A DNA stretch of 60,453 nt from an uncultured Oxalobacteraceae bacterium (GTDB lineage: Bacteria; Pseudomonadota; Gammaproteobacteria; Burkholderiales; Burkholderiaceae_D), in NCBI GenBank assembly GCA_903862415.1, contig CAIOYD010000077.1, forward strand, positions 1 through 60,453, in the 5' to 3' direction. The notes below the pieces were generated by a model. That model had not been told where the DNA came from and ran no database searches. It was given only the letters and a program-made list of their open reading frames with translations. The position numbers were made by a program, and so were the translations under genes. This document shows positions 15,942 to 24,290 of this stretch, piece after piece (position 1 is the stretch's first letter; each line of letters begins with the position of its first letter).

Positions 15942-17651
15942 TTAAAACTCTTCCCAGCCATCACCCGCATCCGCGGCTGGCGCCGCAGGTTTGGCTGCCG
16001 GACTGGACTGAGGGGTAGGTCTGGCGGCAATTTTTAATGCTGGCTTCGGTTTAGACTTGAGAGCTGGCTTGACGGTGGCCGCCGGGCGTGAACGTGTCGG
16101 TTCGGCTACGGACTGATCCGAGAAATTGATTTTAAACACACTCACCACCTGGGTAAGCTTCTTGGCCTGATCCTGCATTGAACCAGCAGCAGCAGCGGCT
16201 TCTTCCACCAGCGCGGCATTTTGCTGGGTGACGTTATCCATCTGGATCACGGCATCATTGACCTGGGCAATGCCGAGAGACTGTTCCTGACTGGCGGCGG
16301 TAATTTCTGCCATGATGTCATTCACCAGACGGATACTGTTGACCACTTCATCCATGGTGGTACCGGCCTGATCGACCAGTTTACTGCCCATGTCGACATT
16401 TTCTACCGAGTTATTAATCAGTTCCTTGATTTCTTTGGCGGCAGCAGCCGAGCGTTGTGCCAGATTACGCACTTCCGACGCCACCACCGCAAAACCGCGT
16501 CCCTGCTCACCCGCACGGGCCGCTTCCACGGCGGCATTCAAGGCCAGAATATTGGTTTGAAAAGCAATCCCATCAATGACACTGATAATGTCGACAATCC
16601 GACGTGAGGATTCGTTAATCGCGCCCATGGTTTGCACCACTTCAGAGACCACACTCCCACCTCTGAGTGCCACTTCTGACGCGGTCTGTGCAAGCTTGTT
16701 GGCCTGACGGGCATTATCGGCATTCTGTTTAACTGTGGAGGTCAATTCTTCCATCGAGGCGGCCGTTTCTTCGAGCGAGCTGGCTTGCGATTCGGTACGT
16801 GAAGACAGTTCCATATTGCCGTGGGCAATTTCAGCCGAGGCACTGGTGATGGTGTCGGTACCGGTACGCACCTGTCCGACGATACCGATCAGACTGTCGT
16901 TCATTTCCTTTAACGCCTGCAGCAACTGACCGAGTTCATCATTGGACGTCACCGTGATGCGATGGGTCAGGTCCCCTGAGGCCACGGTCTGGGCGATCTG
17001 AACGGCTTCTTCGAGAGAGCCGATCAGGCGGCGCGCAATGATGAGACCCATACCGGCCACAGCGCCGGTGACAAGCAAGGCAATGAGCACCAACTGCCAG
17101 ATTGCGCTACTCAACATGCTACTGGCTTCTTTTTCGACCCGTTTGGCAATGGCCACGTTATATTCATTATGTGTTTTTAAGGCTTTGAGGGCGTTAACTG
17201 CAACATCCTGTTTGCTAAGCAACCATTCGCGCGCCTCGGTCTGTTTTGCTTCGTTAACCATTGCAATTGTCTTATCAGCCAGGTCAAAAAATGCCAGTAG
17301 CGTGCTGCGGTCATCTTTAAGCATGGCGCGATCGGTATCGTCATCGAGATATTCTTTTTCATACAGATCGATTTGTTCTATTGCCTTGCTGCGCTGCTCC
17401 TTCATCAACGCATTCAACTGAGTGCGTTTTTCGGCATCAGTGATTTCGATGTATTGCCACAGCTGCACGCGCAGGCGACCAAAGGCGACTGAGGTTTCAT
17501 CAAGAGCAATCAGGCTGGGCACCACATTCACCGTGGCATAATTGGCTGAAGTAAACACCCGGTTAATCTGCACCACACCAAGAATGGTCAGACCACCCAG
17601 ACCCAGGGCAGCCACCAAAATCAGTAAGTACATTCGCTTAGCGATCGACAT
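15942..17651 (-). CDS. Methyl-accepting chemotaxis protein
   Basis: A 569-residue inner-membrane chemoreceptor. Transmembrane segment 1 (about 5-25) is followed by a four-helix-bundle periplasmic sensor (about 30-180) and transmembrane segment 2 (LVLIALLVTGAVAGMGLI, about 187-204). Then come a HAMP domain (RRLIGSLEEAVQIAQTVASGDL) and the long signalling coiled coil with hairpin tip DGIAFQTNILALNAAVEAARAGE. The C-terminus is a Pro/Ala/Lys-rich linker ending GWEEF, which fits the xWxxF pentapeptide that tethers CheR and CheB. The ATG at 17651 has GGAG seven bases upstream and was preferred over an ATG 21 bases earlier. A perfect FNR-type box lies 122 bases upstream. The ligand is unknown. Confidence 0.93.
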   Translation of the reverse strand: MSIAKRMYLLILVAALGLGGLTILGVVQINRVFTSANYATVNVVPSLIALDETSVAFGRLRVQLWQYIEITDAEKRTQLNALMKEQRSKAIEQIDLYEKEYLDDDTDRAMLKDDRSTLLAFFDLADKTIAMVNEAKQTEAREWLLSKQDVAVNALKALKTHNEYNVAIAKRVEKEASSMLSSAIWQLVLIALLVTGAVAGMGLIIARRLIGSLEEAVQIAQTVASGDLTHRITVTSNDELGQLLQALKEMNDSLIGIVGQVRTGTDTITSASAEIAHGNMELSSRTESQASSLEETAASMEELTSTVKQNADNARQANKLAQTASEVALRGGSVVSEVVQTMGAINESSRRIVDIISVIDGIAFQTNILALNAAVEAARAGEQGRGFAVVASEVRNLAQRSAAAAKEIKELINNSVENVDMGSKLVDQAGTTMDEVVNSIRLVNDIMAEITAASQEQSLGIAQVNDAVIQMDNVTQQNAALVEEAAAAAGSMQDQAKKLTQVVSVFKINFSDQSVAEPTRSRPAATVKPALKSKPKPALKIAARPTPQSSPAAKPAAPAADAGDGWEEF

Positions 17652-17772
17652 GTCATTCTCCAGTAAAGACATTTTTATATTATTGTTTGTTCATCTTTTT
17701 TAAACGCGTACGCAGAACCGCCGCAGATGACTTTTTAGTCTAGGAAGGAGTTATTCGAAAGTCAAAGTTAGA

Positions 17773-17786
17773 TTGATGCAAATCAA
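17773..17786. promoter_or_regulatory. FNR/Anr-type box upstream of the chemoreceptor
   Basis: TTGAT-GCAA-ATCAA is a perfect match to the FNR consensus TTGAT-N4-ATCAA. It lies 122 bases upstream of the chemoreceptor start and 242 bases from the glutathione peroxidase stop, so the chemoreceptor is the only gene it could control nearby. Confidence 0.55.
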
Positions 17787-17862
17787 AAAAACTTTCATTA
17801 CAGAAAGAAGTACATGCATAAAATGCCATTAAACAGCGATTTTATGAGTCGATCAGGAAGTT

Positions 17863-17897
17863 GGTAGGTTACGCCTTTGGCTAACCCACCCTACACC
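17863..17897. repeat. REP-like palindrome
   Basis: GGTAGGTTACGCC and GGCTAACCCACC form an imperfect inverted repeat around a TTT loop. It is a variant of the TAGGGTGTATTAGC family found elsewhere in the window, with GTTACGCC/GGCTAAC in place of GTATTACGCC/GGCTAATAC. It lies between the chemoreceptor promoter region and the end of the glutathione peroxidase gene. Confidence 0.65.
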
Positions 17898-17928
17898 GGT
17901 AATATCCGGCACAATCAGGGAGAGAAGA

Positions 17929-18519
17929 TTATTTCTGTTTCAGCGCTTTTTCAACCGCGTCGACCAGCACACCACTTTCAGGCGTGGTCACACTGGTATA
18001 ACTGTCGACAATATTGCCGTGGCGATCGATGAGGTATTTGTAGAAATTCCATTTCGGTGTTGTGCCTGTGGCCTTGATCAGGGCTTGATACAGCGGATTG
18101 GCTTCATCACCCTTAACCGACGATTTGGCAAACATCGGGAATTTCACGCCATAAGTGTTGTAGCAAAAATCGGCGATTTCTTTGGAACTGCCGGGTTCCT
18201 GCTGACCGAAATCATTCGACGGGAAACCCAGCACAACCAGTCCCTGATCGGCATATTTGGCATACATGGCTTCCAGACCTTCATATTGTTTGGTAAAGCC
18301 GCAAAAACTGGCGGTATTGACGATCAACACCACTTTACCGCTGTACTGGCATAAATCCTGTTTGCTGTCGTCCTGCAGGCGGTTAAAGGTGTAATGTAAA
18401 ATCGCCGGGCAGGCTGCCGCTGTAGTGCTGGCAGGGCTGGTGGCCGGTGTGGTTTGCGCCGCAGCATTCAGCGACAGGCACAGCAGCAGCAAGAAACCGA
18501 GTCGTTTAATCAGGTACAT
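17929..18519 (-). CDS. Exported glutathione peroxidase-like peroxidase
   Basis: A 196-residue glutathione peroxidase family protein with a Sec signal peptide (MYLIKRLGFLLLLCLSLNAAAQ), so it is periplasmic. The catalytic tetrad is present: Cys73 in NTASFCGFT, Gln108 in GQQEPG, Trp158 and Asn159 in KWNFYKYL. The usual FPCNQF segment reads FPSNDFGQQEP, lacking the Cys found in some thioredoxin-dependent members, so the reductant may differ. The ATG at 18519 begins the signal peptide directly and has AAGGA upstream; a longer frame adds 32 residues unlike any export signal. It should reduce hydroperoxides in the periplasm. Divergently transcribed from the metallo-beta-lactamase-fold gene. Confidence 0.9.
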   Translation of the reverse strand: MYLIKRLGFLLLLCLSLNAAAQTTPATSPASTTAAACPAILHYTFNRLQDDSKQDLCQYSGKVVLIVNTASFCGFTKQYEGLEAMYAKYADQGLVVLGFPSNDFGQQEPGSSKEIADFCYNTYGVKFPMFAKSSVKGDEANPLYQALIKATGTTPKWNFYKYLIDRHGNIVDSYTSVTTPESGVLVDAVEKALKQK

Positions 18520-18661
18520 AGGGAGTCCTTTTCCGGGTTGAATAACAGAAATGATGTGAGAGCTTATCACTGCTATAGAATTTGCGTGCAGACTAGCAAA
18601 AAAAACCGCCGGCAACGGTGCTTATCCTCTAAAATCAATGGTCACTTTCCCCATCCTGACC

Positions 18662-19522
18662 ATGAAACCACAAATCCATCCGTTCTACGATGCCGACACT
18701 TCGACGTTCAGCTATGTGGTGTTTGATCAGCCGCACGGGCATGCTGCCATTATTGATCCGGTACTCAATTATCAGGCCAACTCGGCCACCACCAGTACTC
18801 AGTCGGCCGGGCTGATCGTGCAGTTCGTGCGTCAGCAAGGGCTGTGCGTAGACTGGATCCTGGAAACCCACGCCCACGCCGACCACCTCAGCGCCGCACC
18901 TTTTCTACAGCAGCAACTGGGTGGAAAAATCGCTATCGGAGCCCATATCACTGAGGTGCAACAGGTCTTCAAGAAAAAATTCAACCTCGGGACCGAATTT
19001 GCTACCGATGGTTCGCAGTTTGATCATTTACTGGCCGACAATGAGGTGTTTTACATCGGCCAGCTCAAAGTGCATGCCCTGCTTGTGCCCGGTCATACGC
19101 CAGCCGATATGGCCTTTCAGATTGAGGATGCCATTTTTGTTGGTGACACCCTGTTTATGCCCGATGTCGGGACCGCGCGCTGTGATTTTCCAGGTGGCGA
19201 CGCCCATTTGCTGTACCAGTCGATACAAAAACTGCTGTCCTTCCCCGACCAGACCCGGCTGTTCATGTGCCACGACTATCCCCCTTCCGAGCGGGCGCCG
19301 CTTTGGCAATCGAGCGTGCGGGAGCAGCGTGAACACAACATTCATGTCCACGATGGCATCGATGAAGTCAGTTATATTGAGCGCCGCCGCGCCCGCGACG
19401 CCACACTCGGCATGCCAGCACTGATCCTGCCCGCGATCCAGATCAATATGCGCGCCGGGCAGTTGCCGGCAGCCGAAAGCAACGGCAGCGTGTACCTGAA
19501 AATTCCCCTGCAACAACAGTGA
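18662..19522 (+). CDS. MBL-fold hydrolase, persulfide dioxygenase-like
   Basis: A 286-residue metallo-beta-lactamase-fold protein. The metal motif THAHADH spans 69-75, with later ligands in PGHTP, GDTLF and CHDYPP. The pattern GDTLFMPDVGTARCDFPGGD is typical of ETHE1/Blh-type persulfide dioxygenases, which oxidise glutathione persulfide to sulfite with one mononuclear iron. Bacterial Blh proteins share the C-terminal extension seen here (RRRARDATLGMP...). It is cytoplasmic. The ATG at 18662 starts at the conserved N-terminus; an in-frame ATG 24 bases earlier is possible and neither has a clear ribosome-binding site. The divergent periplasmic peroxidase suggests oxidative or sulfur stress. A glyoxalase II function is less likely. 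Confidence 0.85.
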   Translation: MKPQIHPFYDADTSTFSYVVFDQPHGHAAIIDPVLNYQANSATTSTQSAGLIVQFVRQQGLCVDWILETHAHADHLSAAPFLQQQLGGKIAIGAHITEVQQVFKKKFNLGTEFATDGSQFDHLLADNEVFYIGQLKVHALLVPGHTPADMAFQIEDAIFVGDTLFMPDVGTARCDFPGGDAHLLYQSIQKLLSFPDQTRLFMCHDYPPSERAPLWQSSVREQREHNIHVHDGIDEVSYIERRRARDATLGMPALILPAIQINMRAGQLPAAESNGSVYLKIPLQQQ

Positions 19523-19626
19523 TACAGGTTTTTTAGTTCTCAAAAACAACTTTTGCGGCGATTTCGCACCCAAACCACCAAGAAAATCGGTGATAATGCG
19601 GCTTCGCTGTCGCTTTCAACTTACTC

Positions 19627-20886
19627 ATGCGCATTTTGTATACCCTGCTCTGGATTGTTGCCTTACCTTTGGTGGTCGCCAGACTCTTCTGGCGCGGACG
19701 CAAAGAGCCGGGTTACCGCCAGCATATCGGCGAACGTTTTGGCCTCTATGCCAGCACCCGGGCCAGCCAACCAGTCATCTGGGTACATGCAGTCTCGGTC
19801 GGAGAAACCCGTGCGGCTGAACCGCTGATCCGACAACTGATGCAAGCCTACCCCAATCACCGCATTTTACTCAGCCACATGACGCCGACCGGCCGCGCCA
19901 CCGGTGCCCAGCTGTTCCCGGACGATCAACTGCAGCAATGCTATTTACCCTACGACATTCCGTATCTGGTGGGACGCCTGATCCGTCATTTTCAGCCAGC
20001 TATCTGTATTTTGATGGAAACCGAAGTCTGGCCCAATCTGATCTACGCCTGCAGGCAGCGAGCGGTGCCGGTGGCACTGGTGAATGCGCGCCTGTCACTT
20101 AAATCGCTGCACAAAGCCGAACGACTCGCACCACTGATACGTCCGGCCAGTGCCTCCATCAGCTGTATTGCCGCACAAACCGAAGCCGATGCCGAACGCA
20201 TACGCCAGCTTGGTGCCGTGAATGTGCAAGTCACCGGCAACAGCAAATTTGATGTGCAGCAGCAGCCGGAACAAATCCGTGCCGGAAAAGCTCTGCGCCG
20301 ACAATTCGGCCAGCGCGCGGTGTTGCTGTGCGCCTCGACCCGTGAAGGTGAAGAAGCGCTGATTTTATCGGCCTTCACGCAGGCCGCTCTGGGGAATATG
20401 CTGCTGGTGATAGTGCCGCGCCATCCGCAACGCTTTGATGAGGTTGCCCGTTTAATTGAACAACAGGGCTTAAGCATGCAGCGACGCAGTACCCTCGGAG
20501 TAGCTGACCTGCCGGCAGAAACGCGGGTACTTCTGGGTGACAGTATGGGAGAAATGACCTGCTATTTTGCCAGTGCTGATCTGGCGTATATCGGCGGCAG
20601 TCTGTTGCCCTTAGGCGGTCAGAATCTGATTGAAGCCTGTGCAGTGGCAACGCCAGTGATTCTTGGTCCGCACACCTTTAACTTTGCCGCCATCAGCGAA
20701 GATGCGATTCAGGCCGGTGCTGCGCTGCGAATACAAAGCGCTGGCGAACTGATGAGCCTGACCGTCTCACTGCTGGCTAACCAGACACAGCGTCAACAGA
20801 TGAGCGACCATGCCCTGGCCTTTGCGCAACAGCACCGCGGCGCAACGGCGCGCACCATGGCGTTGCTGCAACAATGGATTAGCTGA
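19627..20886 (+). CDS. waaA: 3-deoxy-D-manno-octulosonic acid transferase
   Basis: A 419-residue GT30-family transferase that adds Kdo from CMP-Kdo to lipid IVA on the cytoplasmic face of the inner membrane, the first step of LPS core assembly. An N-terminal membrane anchor (about 2-17) is followed by GYRQHIGERFGLY, IWVHAVSVGETRAAEPLI with the catalytic Glu, LLSHMTPTGRATG, ILMETEVWPNLI, LVNARLS, the nucleotide-binding VTGNSKFDV and the C-terminal YIGGSLLPLGGQNLIEACA. Length and motifs match E. coli WaaA (425). It is convergent with the TolC-like gene, with eight bases between the stops. The start has little ribosome-binding-site similarity. Confidence 0.95.
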   Translation: MRILYTLLWIVALPLVVARLFWRGRKEPGYRQHIGERFGLYASTRASQPVIWVHAVSVGETRAAEPLIRQLMQAYPNHRILLSHMTPTGRATGAQLFPDDQLQQCYLPYDIPYLVGRLIRHFQPAICILMETEVWPNLIYACRQRAVPVALVNARLSLKSLHKAERLAPLIRPASASISCIAAQTEADAERIRQLGAVNVQVTGNSKFDVQQQPEQIRAGKALRRQFGQRAVLLCASTREGEEALILSAFTQAALGNMLLVIVPRHPQRFDEVARLIEQQGLSMQRRSTLGVADLPAETRVLLGDSMGEMTCYFASADLAYIGGSLLPLGGQNLIEACAVATPVILGPHTFNFAAISEDAIQAGAALRIQSAGELMSLTVSLLANQTQRQQMSDHALAFAQQHRGATARTMALLQQWIS

Positions 20887-20894
20887 AAACCAGT

Positions 20895-22283
20895 TTAATG
20901 CAGCAGCGCATTTACCTGCGCCAGATCGTCTTCCTTAAGGGCCGCCGAAGCTGCTTTGAGGCGCAAACCATTCATGAGAGTGTCATAGCGTGCCTTGGCC
21001 AGATTTTGCTGCGTGGTATAGAGCTGCTGCTGGGCATTGAGCACATCGATATTGATGCGCACACCTACCTGATAACCGAGCACGTTCGACGCCAATGCTG
21101 ATTGCGAAGAAATCTCTGCTGCCTCATACGCTTTGACTTGCGCCAGCCCGCTATTGACACCCAAAAAGGCCTGACGGGCAGCCAGTGCAGCGCTACGTTT
21201 GGCAACTTCCAGATCATTACCCGCCTTATCTTCCAGGGCAATGGCTTCGCGCACTTTGCTGGTCACGGCAAAGCCGGAAAATAACGGCACATTGAGTTGC
21301 AGGCCGATGGCATGGGAATTCTGGCTGAAAGCCGGTTGATTCAATATTGCCACCGCCGACGAATTGGAGCGATTGGCATTGGCCACCAGATCGAGGGTAG
21401 GCAAATGTCCGGCACGATTGGCCGAGATACTGCGCCTGGCGATTTCCTGATTGACCTGAGCACCGACCACGTTGTAATTATTGACTTCAGCAGCACTGAC
21501 CCAGTCACTCAATACCGCCGGTTGGGGTGCGGATAACTGCACGCCTTTCTGCAGAGCGGCCAAACCAGCAGGCACATGACCAACAATCTGCTGCAGCACG
21601 CTGCGTTTGATTTCCAGATCATTGAGTGCAGCAAATTCCTGCGCCACGGCCAGATCGTAACGCGCCTGAGTTTCATGTTGATCGGTGATGGTGGTGGTGC
21701 CGACTTCAAAATTGCGTTTAGCAATGGCCAGCTGTTCGGTAATCGCGGTTTTGTTGGCCTGAACCGATTCGAGCGTATCCTGCGCCGAGAGCACATCAAA
21801 ATACGATTGCGCCACGCGCAGCATCAAATCGAGCTTTGCCTGAGCAAATTGAGCATCGCTGGCCAGCACCATCAGTTTGCTTTGTTCAAACTGCTGCCAG
21901 TTTTCCCAATGCAGCAGTGGCTGGGTCAATTGCAGGGTATAGCTACTGTTGAAGGCATTGCCGCCACTCATCGACACCGAGTTCATCGAATAATCGCTGG
22001 TGGTGCGCATATCGGAACCGGTGAAATTCACTTTCGGTAACAGGCCGGCGCGTCCCTGTACGGACTTTTCTTCCCCGGCCACTTGGGCGGCACGGGCACT
22101 GGCAAACTGGGCATCGTTTTGCAGCGCTTCCTGATAGGTTTGCAGTAAATCCGTCGCACTGGCTGACGCGCTCAGGCCGGCGGTGAGCAAGGCTGCGCAA
22201 ACCAGTGTTGCGATGCGACGTGGCACCAAGCGGGCGCCTGGCCCACGGTCAGAAGTAAAATGGTTCATTGATGATCTGTTCAT
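20895..22283 (-). CDS. TolC-family outer-membrane efflux protein
   Basis: A 462-residue outer-membrane channel protein. The signal peptide ends around SASATDLL, and the mature start TDLLQTYQEALQNDAQF is typical of TolC. Two repeats of about 200 residues each hold long coiled-coil helices (AQSYFDVLSAQDTL; AARQAFLGVNSGLAQVKAYE). Conserved barrel and turn segments are LQLTQPLLHWENWQQFEQSK and LQLNVPLFSGFAV, and the final repeat has GYQVGVRINIDVLNAQQQLY. It would form the trimeric outer-membrane exit duct for type I secretion or drug efflux pumps. No pump genes are adjacent. Downstream of the pcm-rhodanese pair, as in relatives; a BIME-like repeat array separates it from the rhodanese gene. Confidence 0.93.
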   Translation of the reverse strand: MNRSSMNHFTSDRGPGARLVPRRIATLVCAALLTAGLSASASATDLLQTYQEALQNDAQFASARAAQVAGEEKSVQGRAGLLPKVNFTGSDMRTTSDYSMNSVSMSGGNAFNSSYTLQLTQPLLHWENWQQFEQSKLMVLASDAQFAQAKLDLMLRVAQSYFDVLSAQDTLESVQANKTAITEQLAIAKRNFEVGTTTITDQHETQARYDLAVAQEFAALNDLEIKRSVLQQIVGHVPAGLAALQKGVQLSAPQPAVLSDWVSAAEVNNYNVVGAQVNQEIARRSISANRAGHLPTLDLVANANRSNSSAVAILNQPAFSQNSHAIGLQLNVPLFSGFAVTSKVREAIALEDKAGNDLEVAKRSAALAARQAFLGVNSGLAQVKAYEAAEISSQSALASNVLGYQVGVRINIDVLNAQQQLYTTQQNLAKARYDTLMNGLRLKAASAALKEDDLAQVNALLH

Positions 22284-22430
22284 CGCACGGCTCCGCTGGA
22301 AATAGTTTTAATGAATAAAACGTGATTGAATTAAAAATCGCTGACGCCACTGTAAAGCCAGACGTCGCCACCTGACAGCAAAATGCGACCAGTTACCGGA
22401 TTGGGGGGGCGAAATGCCAAATTGACTGCG

Positions 22431-22530
22431 TAGGGTGTCACGCGCAGCGCAATACACCACTGGATGTGAATCCACCACTGGATGTGAATCCACCATCTGG
22501 TGTATTACGCCTGCGGCTAATACACCCTAC
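22431..22530. repeat. BIME-like array: two inverted REP elements around an 18-bp tandem repeat
   Basis: A left REP copy (TAGGGTGTCACGCGCAGCGC... to 22458) and a right copy in opposite orientation (about 22498-22530, ending TAATACACCCTA) flank two direct copies of an 18-base unit, ACTGGATGTGAATCCACC (22459-22476 and 22477-22494). It sits between the rhodanese and tolC-like genes on the same strand. Confidence 0.75.
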
Positions 22531-22541
22531 TAGTCTGTATT

Positions 22542-22865
22542 TCAATATCTGGCCATACTGGTATCGACCAGCGTCGCCCAGGCATGCACACCACCGGTCA
22601 GATTGATGATCTGGTCAAAGCCGTTTTGCAGCAGGTAGTTGGCTACCTGCATGCTGCGTCCGCCATGGTGACAGATGCAAACGATGGGCGTCTGCGGGTC
22701 GAGTTCGGCGTGGCGCAATGGCACAGTGTGCATGGCCATGTGCACACTGCCGGGTATCTGGCATATCTGCAATTCGGACACTTCGCGCACATCCAGCAAC
22801 ACTGGCTGGGGACGCTGCTCATCTGACAGCCAGGCGGCTAATTCCGGGGCGCTGATCTGGTTCAT
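22542..22865 (-). CDS. Single-domain rhodanese-like protein
   Basis: A 107-residue cytoplasmic rhodanese domain. It shows LLDVREVSELQICQIPGSVHM (about 23-43) and the active-site loop CHHGGRS with catalytic Cys65. The loop CHHGGRS and the C-terminal LTGGVHAW match the small GlpE/PspE-like rhodaneses that accept a sulfane sulfur as a cysteine persulfide. Ending in ...TSMARY is usual for proteins encoded next to pcm in related genomes. It begins eight bases after pcm, so the two are probably co-transcribed. The physiological sulfur donor and acceptor are unknown. Confidence 0.9.
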   Translation of the reverse strand: MNQISAPELAAWLSDEQRPQPVLLDVREVSELQICQIPGSVHMAMHTVPLRHAELDPQTPIVCICHHGGRSMQVANYLLQNGFDQIINLTGGVHAWATLVDTSMARY

Positions 22866-22873
22866 GGCTGGAC

Positions 22874-23527
22874 TCAGAAGCTGAAGGCAGAAACATGCTC
22901 AGCATGCACATCCGCCGCAATGCTGGTGTCAAAGAGTGGCTTGACGCTAAAGTCAGCCTCACTTTGACGGTTATACAAATACGCCGTCATGGACGGGGCC
23001 GAACCGAGCACGACAAACAGGCGGCCACCAATTTTGAGCTGTTGTTTAAGTTTTTCCGGCAATGCCTGCATGGAACCGGTGAGCACGATCACATCATAAT
23101 CCGCTTCCGAACACCAGCCGTGACTGGCATCACCGAGTTCGAGCGTGACATTCACCACGCCTTCGCGCAACAAGGTTTTTTCTGCCGCCGCAAACACGCC
23201 CGGATTCGCTTCTACACAGGTAATGTGGCGTCCGTGATAAGCCAGCAAGGCCGACAGGTAACCGGTGCCGGCACCAACAACGAGGGCATTTTCATGTTTT
23301 TTGATTGCGACTTCCTGAACGATGCGGGCTTCCATCTTGGGGCTGAGCATCAGGCTGCCATCAGCCAGAGGCAATTGGGTATCCATGAATGCCAGCTCCT
23401 GCTGCTCCGGCGGCAGAAATTTTTCGCGTTTGACTACGCCCAGCAATTCCAGAACACCGTTGTCGAGCACATTCCATGGACGAATTTGTTGCTCAATCAT
23501 GTTAAAACGGGCTTGTTCAGTTTTCAT
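22874..23527 (-). CDS. pcm: Protein-L-isoaspartate O-methyltransferase family protein
   Basis: A 217-residue class I SAM-dependent methyltransferase of the PCMT family. Visible features are FNMIEQQIRPWNVLD, KREKFLPPEQQELAFMDTQLPLADG, MLSPKMEARIVQEV, the SAM-binding motif NALVVGAGTGYLSALLA (glycine loop), CVEANPGVFAAAE, and VIVLTGSMQALPEKLKQQLKIGG. It methylates isoaspartyl residues for repair of aged proteins. The sequence ADGSLMLSP replaces the common GxxxTISQP motif near the substrate site. Such variants are frequent in betaproteobacteria, so substrate specificity is less certain. The ATG at 23527 was chosen over an upstream TTG. Confidence 0.85.
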   Translation of the reverse strand: MKTEQARFNMIEQQIRPWNVLDNGVLELLGVVKREKFLPPEQQELAFMDTQLPLADGSLMLSPKMEARIVQEVAIKKHENALVVGAGTGYLSALLAYHGRHITCVEANPGVFAAAEKTLLREGVVNVTLELGDASHGWCSEADYDVIVLTGSMQALPEKLKQQLKIGGRLFVVLGSAPSMTAYLYNRQSEADFSVKPLFDTSIAADVHAEHVSAFSF

Positions 23528-23596
23528 TTGAGGTCTCGCGTTAGGCAAAAAGGCTATTTTAGCAAACAGGGGTGCACTTGGCGCACTTTTGTTGAT

Positions 23597-24229
23597 TTAC
23601 TTATTCTTCATCAACCCGGTCAGCATGGTTGACAGGTACGAATCCACATAGTCGGCAAACACAACAGGATGGGATTCGCAGGCATTGAACGAATTACACC
23701 ACAGCATAAACATCACGATGGGTGCAGTAATGATTTTGGGCATCACCGTCAGATCGAGCTCGCGGAATTCGCCCTCATCCACACCGCGCTGCAATAACTT
23801 AATCAGCATCTGTTCATTGCGGGCGATCACTTCGGTGTGATAAAACTGTGCCAGTTCGGGGAAGTTGCTGGCTTCAGCAAACATCAGCTTGCAAATTCCG
23901 GCCATATTGGCGGTATTGATTTGCTCACACCAGCGACCGATCACTTCTCTGAACAACTCGGCCGTGGACCCCTTAAAGCTGCTCATGAGCTGTTCGGACT
24001 GTTCAATATTCGGAACAATGGTGGCGCGTATGACTGCTTTGAACAGTTCTTCCTTGTTTTCAAAGTACAAATACAGGGTTCCCTTGGACACACCGGCGCG
24101 ACGCGCAACTTCGTCGAGCCGGGTAGCTGCAAAGCCATGCTCGACAAACAACGCCAGTGCTGCCGAGAGCAATTCCTGCGGTCGGGCATCTTTGCGGCGG
24201 GTCCAGCGTGGCTTGGCTTCATTCAACAT
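23597..24229 (-). CDS. TetR/AcrR-family transcriptional regulator
   Basis: A 210-residue repressor. The N-terminal helix-turn-helix domain reads LLSAALALFVEHGFAATRLDEVARRAGVSKGTLYLYFENKEELFKAV (about 20-65). The C-terminal ligand and dimerisation domain (TetR_C type) is helical. The ATG at 24229 was chosen over a TTG two codons upstream. Two tandem palindromes (24240-24255 and 24257-24270) sit just upstream of the gene, the classic layout for autoregulation. Possible targets are the pcm-rhodanese-tolC genes downstream on the same strand. The ligand is unknown. Confidence 0.92.
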   Translation of the reverse strand: MLNEAKPRWTRRKDARPQELLSAALALFVEHGFAATRLDEVARRAGVSKGTLYLYFENKEELFKAVIRATIVPNIEQSEQLMSSFKGSTAELFREVIGRWCEQINTANMAGICKLMFAEASNFPELAQFYHTEVIARNEQMLIKLLQRGVDEGEFRELDLTVMPKIITAPIVMFMLWCNSFNACESHPVVFADYVDSYLSTMLTGLMKNK

Positions 24230-24239
24230 AATCAACCAA

Positions 24240-24270
24240 TTAACTATTGAGTTAAATAACTAATGAGCTA
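24240..24270. promoter_or_regulatory. Tandem TetR-type operators
   Basis: TTAACT-ATTG-AGTTAA (24240-24255) is a perfect 16-base palindrome. TAACT-AATG-AGCTA (24257-24270) repeats it with one mismatch. The centres are 16 bases apart, which suits two dimers on neighbouring helix faces. They lie 11-41 bases upstream of the TetR-family start codon and are probably its own operators. Confidence 0.65.
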
Positions 24271-24290
24271 ATAATAACCCCTGCGGTGAA

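Noticed and set aside
22308-22496. A 62-codon minus-strand frame with a repeated VDSHPVV motif
   Set aside because: It is the translation of the BIME-like repeat array, with no ribosome-binding site.
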